From Aldehydirespirator sp965205155 (GTDB taxonomy: Bacteria; Actinomycetota; Acidimicrobiia; Acidimicrobiales; Aldehydirespiratoraceae): DNA of 64,000 bases. The stretch covers positions 1,674,001 through 1,738,000 of the forward strand of contig OZ242033.1 in assembly GCA_965205155.1 (NCBI GenBank), in the 5' to 3' direction. Shown here in pieces: positions 1-7,434 of the stretch (positions are counted from its first letter, which is position 1; each line of letters starts with the position of its first letter). The translations under genes were made by a program, and so were the position numbers. Under the pieces are notes generated by a model, which worked only from the letters and a program-made list of their open reading frames with translations, had not been told where the DNA came from and searched no databases.

Positions 1-560
1 CGGGCCAGCAGCGCCGCGGTGATGGCCTGGGCGGCGGTGTAGGCGGTGATCTTGTCGGCCGCGGCCTGGCGCAGGAACCGGGGGGACTCGTCGTTGACGC
101 CCGTCTGGTTGGCGACGAGCCCCGACTGGGCTTGGATCACCGAGTCGTAAACCCTCCGGTGGGCGTGGGGGCCGTCGGGGCCGAACCCCGAGATCGAGGC
201 GTACACGATGCCGGGATGGCGCGCCGAGACATCGCCGTAGCCGAGACCGAGCCGCTCGACGACGCCCGGGCGCATGTTCTGAACGAACACGTCGGCACCG
301 GCGGCGAGGTCGAGCACGATGTCGCGGCCCTGCGGGCGGGTGCAGTCCACCGCGATGGAGCGCTTGCCCCGGTTGCACATCTGGAACACCGCCGAGATCC
401 CGCCCGACTCCACCCCCACATAGCGAACCTGGTCCCCGAAGCCGGGCTCCTCCACCTTGACGGCCTCGGCGCCCTGGTCGACGAGAAGGCCCACCGCCAG
501 GGGGCCGGTGACAGCCACGCACATCTCCACGACGCGAATTCCGTCGAGGGGTCCGGGCAC
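1..560 (-). CDS. CaiB/BaiF family (class III) CoA-transferase, 3' end cut off by the window
   Basis: Read on the minus strand from a GTG at 560, the frame gives a typical class III CoA-transferase N terminus: LDGIRVVEMC, then VDQGAEAVKVEEP, then NMRPGVVERLG and SISGFGPDGP. Family members move CoA between acyl-CoA and free acids, or racemise acyl-CoAs. About 186 residues are present of a usual 380-400; the C-terminal part lies left of base 1. A GAGAG lies a few bases before the GTG. It follows the SnoaL-like gene on the same strand at 41 bp and may share its transcript. The substrate cannot be inferred. It is distinct from the AMACR-like paralogue at 46944. Confidence 0.85.
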   Translation of the reverse strand, partial: MPGPLDGIRVVEMCVAVTGPLAVGLLVDQGAEAVKVEEPGFGDQVRYVGVESGGISAVFQMCNRGKRSIAVDCTRPQGRDIVLDLAAGADVFVQNMRPGVVERLGLGYGDVSARHPGIVYASISGFGPDGPHAHRRVYDSVIQAQSGLVANQTGVNDESPRFLRQAAADKITAYTAAQAITAALLA

Positions 561-601
561 GGGGTCTCTCGATCCTCGCTCAGTAGGTGGCCGGTCTCGG
601 C

Positions 602-1057
602 TCAGCCTTGGTCGGCCGAGTCGGCGTTCGTGGGATTCTCAGGGGCGGGAACCCCGTCGAACCAGCCGGCCTCCTCCACCAGGGACCGGCTCCGCCAGCC
701 CTCGGATGTCCGCACCAGTTCGTGGTGGTACCAGCCGCCGGTGGCCCACATCGGGCTGTCGGGCAGCTTCAGCGGGTTGTAGACCATGGCCACAACCTTG
801 GCCTCGTCACCGTCGATGGCGATGTCGATGTTGGAGACCAGATGCTGCATGGTCTCGAACATCGGCATGACCTGCGAGAGGAAGCCGACGACCTCGTCCA
901 GGTTCCCGGTGATCCCCCCCACCTGGGTGTAGTCGATCTGGGCGTCGGGGGTGAAGACGCTGCGGAACAGGTCCCAGTCCTTCCGGTCGACCGCTCGGGC
1001 GTAGCGGGTCAGCAGGTCGGTGATCTCGGCGCGGTCGATGAGTGTCTGCACGTCCAT
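602..1057 (-). CDS. SnoaL-like / NTF2-fold protein
   Basis: A 151-residue protein with the hallmarks of the SnoaL-like (NTF2-fold) family: an opening helix (LIDRAEITDLLTRYARAVDR), DWDLFRSVFTPDAQIDY, and a WYHHELVRTSEGWRSRS C-terminal strand region. These small cone-shaped proteins are often isomerases, dehydratases or scytalone-dehydratase-like enzymes; the activity here is unknown. I chose the ATG at 1057 because the family alignment begins there; an upstream in-frame extension is low-complexity and unconserved. It lies upstream of and co-directional with the CoA-transferase, which fits a role in acyl-CoA or steroid-like catabolism, but that is inference. Confidence 0.8.
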   Translation of the reverse strand: MDVQTLIDRAEITDLLTRYARAVDRKDWDLFRSVFTPDAQIDYTQVGGITGNLDEVVGFLSQVMPMFETMQHLVSNIDIAIDGDEAKVVAMVYNPLKLPDSPMWATGGWYHHELVRTSEGWRSRSLVEEAGWFDGVPAPENPTNADSADQG

Positions 1058-1109
1058 GGCCCCAACGATACGACTGTGAGAGAGCCTTCTAACGTCCTGC
1101 CGTGCGTCT

Positions 1110-1661
1110 ATGTTCATCATCGTGAAGCACGATGACTTGGACATCCGGCGATTTCGGCGATGGGCAATGGGGAACCTCGTCGACAACGATATTCGGGGCA
1201 CATTCGCCGAATGGCTGGTCGGGCGTGCGCTGGGATGCATCAGTGACAGCGATATGCGACAAGGATGGGCCGCTTACGATCTGCTCTACGGGGACGTGAA
1301 GGTTGAGGTCAAAGCTTCGGGACGGAGCCAGAGTTGGAATCTCCACCAGCCATCGAGGCCGATCTTCGACATCGCAGCGCGGAAATGGACCTGGCTTGCT
1401 TCCACCGACGAGTGGATCGAGAACGATCCGCCCGCTAGATCCGCCGACGTCTATGTGTTCTGTCTTCACAACCCGGTTCCGGCCACGAATCGCAACGTCC
1501 GCGATCCGAACTCCTGGGAGTTCTGGGTGATCTCGCGACAGACTCTCGACGGGAAACTCGGTCAGCAGAAGTCCGTCGGACTTGCAACGCTCGATCGTCT
1601 CGCGTCCCGGATCGATTGGCCCGAGATCAGACAAGCCGTCGATCGATGCGCTCAGGAGTGA
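1110..1661 (+). CDS. PD-(D/E)XK nuclease-fold protein of unknown role
   Basis: A 183-residue protein with a restriction-endonuclease-like core: an early helix with Glu (GTFAEWLVGRAL), then YDLLYGDVKVEVKAS, which supplies the Asp and the E-x-K of the PD-(D/E)XK site. The C-terminal half (ADVYVFCLHNP, WEFWVISRQTL, KSVGL) matches, from memory, a widespread uncharacterised family of about 200 residues. The start at 1110 has no clear ribosome site; ATG 1167 is an alternative. It sits divergent to the SnoaL gene and 4 bp upstream of the GIY-YIG gene, so the two form a unit. GC is visibly lower than in flanking genes, suggesting acquisition. A defence or DNA-repair role is inference. Confidence 0.75.
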   Translation: MFIIVKHDDLDIRRFRRWAMGNLVDNDIRGTFAEWLVGRALGCISDSDMRQGWAAYDLLYGDVKVEVKASGRSQSWNLHQPSRPIFDIAARKWTWLASTDEWIENDPPARSADVYVFCLHNPVPATNRNVRDPNSWEFWVISRQTLDGKLGQQKSVGLATLDRLASRIDWPEIRQAVDRCAQE

Positions 1662-1665
1662 TGGG

Positions 1666-2952
1666 ATGACAGTAGAGCCGGAGTTCGCCCTGCCCGCAGA
1701 GGTCGCTGAGAGGATCGGGCCTTACTACGTCTACGTCCTCATCGATCCTCGGGACGAATCGATCTTCTACGTTGGGAAGGGCACGGGACAACGGTTGCTC
1801 GCCCATGGCTACGAGGCGCTGCTCCGAACCGATCCCGGCCCTCGATCCGGCAAAGTCGCTCGCATTCGCGAGATGCGCAACGCCGGTTCTGAGCCTCGGA
1901 TTGATGTCGTCCGCCACGGCCTCACCGAGCAGGAAGCGTTGGTGATTGAGGCTGCATTGATCGACTGCGTGGGGAAGCTGACAAACAAGGTGGCTGGACA
2001 CGGAGTAGCTGAGGGCCGGTCATCGTTGAACGAACTCGTGAGCCGATACGGCGCCACACCTGTTGATCCGGAGGCTTCGCCGGTCATCCTTGTCCGACTG
2101 GGGTATTGGAAGGAACAACGCGAGGAGATTGAGTCGGGCGTCTTTCGGCCAGGGCACGGCTACAGAGACGGCATGACTCCCGAAGAACTCGTTCAATCGA
2201 CTAGAGCGTGGTGGGCGAACATCAGTCCAGCCAACGTCGAACGACGCGGCATCCGTCACGCTGTCGCCGTCCACGGTGGGGTCACACGAGCTGTCATGAC
2301 CATTGGCGAGTGGACCCAGAGCGGGAACCGGTGGGCCTTTGCTGCAACCCCTTTGACCCACGGGCCGGTGTTTGATGAATGGGTGGGACCGCTAGGTCGG
2401 CGGGTCTCCTTCGAACGAGGAAGTCAGAGCCCCGTCACCTACTGGCCTCGAGGATCGCATCGATCAGGGATCGATGCTCGCACTGATCGTCGCCACCAAA
2501 GATTGGTGACAACTCGAGTGCCGAGTTCGTTCCAAGAAGCAGAGGAAGTACGGCCAGTCAACGCTGGCAATGCGCGCGTGCTGCTGATACGGCTTGGGTC
2601 CTGGCGTGAGAACACGCTCGAGATAGAGCCCGGCACGTACCGGAGAGGAGCCGGCTATCGGGCGGGTATGTCCCTCACCGAGTTGGTGGATGCGACGAGG
2701 GCGTGGTGGAGGGTCAATCCGGAGCGTGTGGCGAGGGAGGGCATCCGTCACGCAGTCGCCGTGCATGGGGGCATTACCCGCGCGGTGATGGAGATTGGCG
2801 ACTGGATCCGGCGAGAGGACGGACGCTGGGCGTTCTCTGCAAGACCTCTAACGGACGGAGCGGTCCACGATGCATGGGTAGGTCCATCTGGACGCAAGAT
2901 CGACTTTCCGAAAGGAAACCAGAATCCGATCGCTTACTGGCCGCCGCGGTAG
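1666..2952 (+). CDS. GIY-YIG (LEM-3-like) nuclease with a duplicated C-terminal domain
   Basis: The ATG at 1666 follows an AGGAG at 1654-1658 that overlaps the end of the upstream gene. Residues about 14-110 form a GIY-YIG domain of the LEM-3-like kind: YYVYVLIDP, then FYVGKGTGQRLLAH, then EQEALVIEAALI with the metal-binding Glu. Two copies of a ~110-residue module follow (about 135-265 and 315-428), each with RLG.W, GYR.GM, RAWW, IRHAVAVHGG.TRAVM.IG.W, RWAF and YWP. The module resembles the C-terminal part of other bacterial LEM-3-like proteins, where one copy is usual. The linker (about 266-312) is polar and probably flexible. Its function is unknown; pairing with the PD-(D/E)XK gene suggests a two-nuclease system. 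Confidence 0.75.
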   Translation: MTVEPEFALPAEVAERIGPYYVYVLIDPRDESIFYVGKGTGQRLLAHGYEALLRTDPGPRSGKVARIREMRNAGSEPRIDVVRHGLTEQEALVIEAALIDCVGKLTNKVAGHGVAEGRSSLNELVSRYGATPVDPEASPVILVRLGYWKEQREEIESGVFRPGHGYRDGMTPEELVQSTRAWWANISPANVERRGIRHAVAVHGGVTRAVMTIGEWTQSGNRWAFAATPLTHGPVFDEWVGPLGRRVSFERGSQSPVTYWPRGSHRSGIDARTDRRHQRLVTTRVPSSFQEAEEVRPVNAGNARVLLIRLGSWRENTLEIEPGTYRRGAGYRAGMSLTELVDATRAWWRVNPERVAREGIRHAVAVHGGITRAVMEIGDWIRREDGRWAFSARPLTDGAVHDAWVGPSGRKIDFPKGNQNPIAYWPPR

Positions 2953-3109
2953 CTCGCTGGCCAAGGTGAGGGCATCTGGGTAGCCCTTGCCGGTAGTGCG
3001 GCGGGACGGCTGCGCTCTGAACGACCCCATGTCGGAACGCAACCTGCTCTCGGCGCAACCTCCGTTGATTCAGGCTGGCGAATCTGAGATGGATGCCCAG
3101 GATCGCGCG

Positions 3110-3186
3110 GGGCGGATCGCTGATTTATAGATATTTCTGTGATTTTTTAGGTTGTATTGTCACAGGGGGTGGGTAGAGTGGCAGCC
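3110..3186 (+). promoter_or_regulatory. AT-rich leader upstream of the HNH gene
   Basis: A short AT-rich block (TTTATAGATATTTCTGTG and GATTTTTTAGGTTGTATTGT) stands out in an otherwise GC-rich region immediately before the HNH gene. TATAGA or TTGTAT could serve as a -10 element, and AGGGGG at 3164-3169 is a plausible ribosome site. The rest of the gap from 2953 to about 3110 holds no other feature I can see. No experimental-grade assignment is possible. Confidence 0.35.
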
Positions 3187-4641
3187 ATGGAACGAACAGG
3201 TGTTCTGAATGGCTGTGGCGAGTCCGGTAGCGGGTTGGCGGTGAGGGAGGCTGGCTGCTCGAACGGCAGCGAAGTGGACCGGGGATCCTCGGTGCGGGTC
3301 CTGCTCGAGGCGGTATGCGAGGCCTTGCGGTCGGTCACATTGGAGGGATTGGACGAAGATGAGCTGTGCCGGGTGGTGGCTGGCGTCGGCCGGGTGACGG
3401 CTCTGGCCGATGCTCTGACTCTGAGGGCAGCGAGCGGGTTGGAGAATCTGAGGGCAGGTTCGGCGCGCGAGGCGCTGGTGGCCGGGGCGAAGCTGTCGGG
3501 CCGGGCGGCCAAGCGAGTGACTGAGGCGGCGAGGCAGGTCGAGGAGATGCCCAACGTCGGGCGGATGCTGGATTCGGGGGAGTTGACGCTCGAGAGTGTG
3601 TTCGCCCTCGGAAATGCGGCCAGACAGTGTGGCGCTGCGCTTGTGGACGGCTCGGACGAACTGCTGTACCAGGCCGCCACACGGGATGCTGGGTCGTTCA
3701 GCCGGGTGGCTCGGCGATTCGCACAGCGCCATGATCCGTCGGCGGGAGGCGACCTGCTCAAGGGTCAGCGCAACAGCCGGAAGGCCGACCTGTTCGTCGG
3801 CAGCGACGGCATGGGTGTGCTCCACGGCGAGATGGACCCGGTCAGCTTCGGTGTCCTGGAGCAGGCGGTGGACGAGCGCAAGGACCATCTGTGGCGCAGG
3901 GACGGCGGCCGGGACGGGACTCCCGATGCGGTGCGAAACAACGGTCAGCGCACGATGGACGCCATCTTCGAGCTCTGCACCGGGCTGGACGCTCTGACTC
4001 ACGAGCCCCTTTCGGCTGACGACGGCCAGCGGGGCTCGCGGCGCCTGCCGCCGGGGCGGATCATCGCCGTAACCGCGGGCGTCGTGGACGGCACCGACCC
4101 CGACGGGTCATGCGAGATCATCGGAGTCGGTCCGGTTCCCGCGACGGTGCTCGACAGCATCTCGCCCGATGACCGGCTCGTCGGCGCCATATTCGGCGGG
4201 GACGGCCAGCCGCTGTGGCTGGGTCGCATGGAGCGCTTGGCCAACACAGCGCAGTATGTGGCGGTCGCTCTGCGGGACCGTGGCTGCGTGCTGTGCCGGG
4301 CGCCGATGCACCGATGCAGGATCCACCACATTGACGAACACTGCGCCGACGAAGGTCCGACGGACATCGAGAACCTCGCAGCGCTATGCAACCGCTGCCA
4401 CCTGTGGCTGCATCGGACCAACCGGCGTGTTGTGCGAGACGTTGACGCCCACTGCGTCATCACTTGGACTACGGCTCCCCGAAGCCCCAATCCCGGCGGC
4501 AGGGGAGGGGACCACGGTGTTGCTGAGCCGCCAGACAGGCTGAATGGCCGCGCCGGCCACGAGCAGGCTGAGGTGCGGAAGGCCGACGAGGCCGCAGTCG
4601 GGGCAGGTCTCGCAGGGCGCGACCCGCCCGGTGCCGGGTGA
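3187..4641 (+). CDS. DUF222 / 13E12-type HNH endonuclease
   Basis: About 484 residues from ATG 3187; GTG 3178 has a better-spaced AGGGGG and TTG 3157 is also open. The N-terminal half is the helical DUF222 region of actinobacterial 13E12 proteins. The C-terminal HNH domain is clear: CVLCRAPMHRCRIHHIDEH, then DIENLAALCNRCHLWLHR, giving two CxxC zinc pairs and the His-Asn-His residues. These genes are multicopy in actinobacteria and often behave as selfish or domesticated elements. The ~80 residues after the HNH domain are Gly/Arg/Ala-rich and probably disordered. No recombinase or intron sequence is attached. It closes the nuclease patch that starts at 1110. Confidence 0.85.
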   Translation: MERTGVLNGCGESGSGLAVREAGCSNGSEVDRGSSVRVLLEAVCEALRSVTLEGLDEDELCRVVAGVGRVTALADALTLRAASGLENLRAGSAREALVAGAKLSGRAAKRVTEAARQVEEMPNVGRMLDSGELTLESVFALGNAARQCGAALVDGSDELLYQAATRDAGSFSRVARRFAQRHDPSAGGDLLKGQRNSRKADLFVGSDGMGVLHGEMDPVSFGVLEQAVDERKDHLWRRDGGRDGTPDAVRNNGQRTMDAIFELCTGLDALTHEPLSADDGQRGSRRLPPGRIIAVTAGVVDGTDPDGSCEIIGVGPVPATVLDSISPDDRLVGAIFGGDGQPLWLGRMERLANTAQYVAVALRDRGCVLCRAPMHRCRIHHIDEHCADEGPTDIENLAALCNRCHLWLHRTNRRVVRDVDAHCVITWTTAPRSPNPGGRGGDHGVAEPPDRLNGRAGHEQAEVRKADEAAVGAGLAGRDPPGAG

Positions 4642-4891
4642 GGGCAGCGGCCGTGCGGTTTGACGAGGGTGGCGACCGGCTCGTCTCAACTGGCGGCGAC
4701 CATCGTCGCCCAAGCCGCTCGAGTCGCAGTCCCGCCTTTGCCAGCGGCTCTGCGGGGTCACCGAACCTTCGAGTCTCAGCCGCTACCTTCGATCACATCG
4801 GTGAGCCGCATCTGAATCCCCGGCGGGCCAGGCCCACGGCGGCATGCGGAGCACCCGAAGCCTCGAGAAGAATCAGAGCCTGGAGACGACT
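4642..4891. other. Intergenic stretch, no gene seen
   Basis: This 250-bp gap before the topoisomerase A gene holds no supported gene. A GGAG near 4882-4885 is the likely ribosome site for the GTG at 4892. I saw no clear hairpin terminator after the HNH gene. Confidence 0.4.
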
Positions 4892-7429
4892 GTGTCACCC
4901 CCACAACAGCAACTGACTACCGCGACTCTCGACCCCGTCCCGGCCCGGCAGGTGGACGACGTGCCGGTGGCCGAGGAGATGAGCGACTCGTTCCTCGCCT
5001 ACGCCCTGTCGGTCATCACCTCCCGGGCCATCCCGGATGTGCGAGACGGCCTGAAGCCGGTGCAGCGCCGCGTCCTGTGGTCGATGCTGCAGATGGGCCT
5101 GCGCCCGGGCACGCCGTACCGCAAGTCGGCCCGTGTCGTGGGCGACACGATGGGCCGCTACCATCCGCACGGCGACGCCGCCATCTACGACACCCTCGTC
5201 CGGATGGGCCAGGACTTCAGCCGCATGGTGGCGCTCGTCGACCCGCAGGGCAATTTCGGCAGTCTCGACGACCCGCCGGCCGCGGCCCGCTACACCGAAT
5301 GCCGCCTGAGCGATGCGGCCATGGACATGGTGGGAGAACTCGACGAGGACACCGTCGACTTCCGTCCCACCTACGACGGCGAGGACACCGAACCGGTCGT
5401 TCTCCCCGCGGCGCTGCCCAACCTGCTGGTGAACGGCACCGCCGGAATCGCGGTGGGCATGGCCACCAACATGGTGCCCCACAACCTGGCCGAGGTCGGC
5501 GATGCCATCGAGTTGGTGATGAGCAAGCAGCCGGGCGAGGCCGCAACAGGATCCAAGCCGGCACGGGCAGGCAGCACACAGGGTCGCAAGCGCCGGTCGC
5601 GGCCGACGACCGACGAGCTGATGGACGTGGTTCCCGGACCCGACTTCCCCGGCGGCGGAATCGTGGTCGCGGACGAAGGTCTCCGGGCCGCTTACGACTG
5701 TGGACGCGGATCGGTCAGAGTGCGGGCCCGGGTCGGCATCGAAGCAATCACGCGCCGCCGACAGGCGGTCATCGTCACCGAGTTGCCTCACCTAGTGGGA
5801 CCCGAACGGGTGGTGTCGCGCATAACCGAGTTGGTGGCGGCCGGACGGCTCCTGAACATCTCCGGCATCGCCGACTTGAGTGACATGGACGGGCTGCGCT
5901 TGCAGATCGACCTTAAGCCGGGCGCCGACCCTGCGACCGTCCTGGGGGAGCTGTACCGGCACACTCCCCTGGAGGAGAGTCTGAGCGTCAACAATGTGGT
6001 GCTGGTCGACGGTGTCCCCACCACCGTCGGGCTTCGGGAGCTCTGCGAGCACTACGTAGCGCACCGTCTCCAAGTTGTCGTGCGCCGTACCCGCCACCGC
6101 CTGCGGCGGGCCGACGAGCGCCTGCACATCGTGGACGGCCTGATCGCCGCCCTCGACAACATCGACGAGGTAGTGGCCCTGATCCGTGGCTCCAGGGACG
6201 CGGCGGAGGCAAGGACGGGGCTCATGGCCCGGTTCGGGCTTACCGAGATTCAGGCGACCCACATACTCGACATGGCGCTCCGGCGGCTCACGGCTCTGGA
6301 GCGCGAGCGGCTGGATGCGGAGGCCGAAGGCCTCAGAGCCGACATCAGCGACTTCAAGGAGATACTCGCCAGCAACCGCAGGCAGCGGGCCATCGTGCGC
6401 AAGGAGCTGCGACGGATCGTCGAGAATCATGGCAGCCCGCGGCGCAGCCGCATCGTCACGACCGAGATCGCCGACCGCGAGCTGGCCGGGAGCTCTCGCG
6501 GCGAGGCGGGGACGCCCGCCTCCACTGAGGCCGACGATGCCGGGCCTGATCTGCCCTGTGTGGTGACGGTGTCTACGAGCGGAAACATCGGACGGGCGTC
6601 GCTGAAGGGGGACCGGCGGGCGTCTCCCGGGCGCCACGATCTGATCGCAGCCAGGGTGGTGGCCTCGACCGGGACGCCGGTGGCCGCGGTCACCACTGCG
6701 GGGCGAGCGTTCACCGTGCGAGGCGCCGAGATCGAGGAGGCGAACAATCGGGTCCGCGGCGCGGACGCCGCGTCCATCTTCGATATGGAGGTCGGCGAGA
6801 GGATTCTGGCCCTGGTCGCCGCAGGGAGCGAGAGGCTCGTCATGGTGACCGCGGCCGGCATCATCAAGAGGGTCGACGCCGATGAGGTACTCGCCGCGCC
6901 GCCGCAATCCCCGTTGATCGCGTTGGGCGACGGCGACCGGGTGGCATGCGCCTTCACTGCGCCCGACGAGGCGGATCTCGTGGTGGCGGCCGACGACGGC
7001 CGGGCGCTGCGGATGGAGGCCTCGTCGGTGAGGGTGCAACGGCGGGGCGCGGCGGGCATGGCCGGCATCAAGCTGCGTGCCGGTTCCGTCCCGGTGGGCG
7101 CGGGAGCCGTGGTGGGGGATCCGGTGTTGATGGTCGCCACCAGCACGCCTGGCGGCGGGGGTGGCATCAAGGTCACCCACTGCTCGGAGTTGCCGACACA
7201 GGGCAGGGCAGCGCAGGGCGTGCTCGTCGTCAAGCTTCAGCCCGGAGAGTCTGTAATTGCCGCGGCAGTAGGGGCCGCCGACGGCATGCTGGCCTTGATG
7301 GGCCAGGACGACAATCCCCGCAGGATCGATCCCCACCCTGTGCCGGTACGGGTTGAGCCCACGGCGCGCTATCGCTCGCCCCAGCGCTTTGAGCGGCCCA
7401 TCCATGTGCTGGCGCCGGGAAGGTGGTGA
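4892..7429 (+). CDS. parC: Type II topoisomerase subunit A (ParC-like; GyrA possible)
   Basis: The A subunit breaks and rejoins DNA through a tyrosine ester and works with the adjoining B subunit. From GTG 4892 (GGAG about 7 bases upstream) the protein has 845 residues. It shows the 5Y-CAP/winged-helix region with GRYHPHGDAAIYDTLVRM (quinolone-pocket positions read Ala, Ala, Asp) and the catalytic Tyr134 in AARYTECRLS, then a tower/coiled-coil region and a C-terminal beta-pinwheel. The GyrA box QRRGGKG is degenerate (QRRGAAGMAG), which argues for topoisomerase IV rather than a supercoiling gyrase. The A-before-B order and absence of dnaA/recF nearby agree. The B gene follows at once. Gyrase cannot be excluded from sequence alone. 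Confidence 0.8.
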   Translation: MSPPQQQLTTATLDPVPARQVDDVPVAEEMSDSFLAYALSVITSRAIPDVRDGLKPVQRRVLWSMLQMGLRPGTPYRKSARVVGDTMGRYHPHGDAAIYDTLVRMGQDFSRMVALVDPQGNFGSLDDPPAAARYTECRLSDAAMDMVGELDEDTVDFRPTYDGEDTEPVVLPAALPNLLVNGTAGIAVGMATNMVPHNLAEVGDAIELVMSKQPGEAATGSKPARAGSTQGRKRRSRPTTDELMDVVPGPDFPGGGIVVADEGLRAAYDCGRGSVRVRARVGIEAITRRRQAVIVTELPHLVGPERVVSRITELVAAGRLLNISGIADLSDMDGLRLQIDLKPGADPATVLGELYRHTPLEESLSVNNVVLVDGVPTTVGLRELCEHYVAHRLQVVVRRTRHRLRRADERLHIVDGLIAALDNIDEVVALIRGSRDAAEARTGLMARFGLTEIQATHILDMALRRLTALERERLDAEAEGLRADISDFKEILASNRRQRAIVRKELRRIVENHGSPRRSRIVTTEIADRELAGSSRGEAGTPASTEADDAGPDLPCVVTVSTSGNIGRASLKGDRRASPGRHDLIAARVVASTGTPVAAVTTAGRAFTVRGAEIEEANNRVRGADAASIFDMEVGERILALVAAGSERLVMVTAAGIIKRVDADEVLAAPPQSPLIALGDGDRVACAFTAPDEADLVVAADDGRALRMEASSVRVQRRGAAGMAGIKLRAGSVPVGAGAVVGDPVLMVATSTPGGGGGIKVTHCSELPTQGRAAQGVLVVKLQPGESVIAAAVGAADGMLALMGQDDNPRRIDPHPVPVRVEPTARYRSPQRFERPIHVLAPGRW

Positions 7430-7434
7430 CGGGC

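Noticed and set aside
3187..4641. Group I/II intron or retron associated with the HNH gene
   Set aside because: No reverse transcriptase or intron RNA structure is seen; DUF222-HNH proteins stand alone in actinobacteria.
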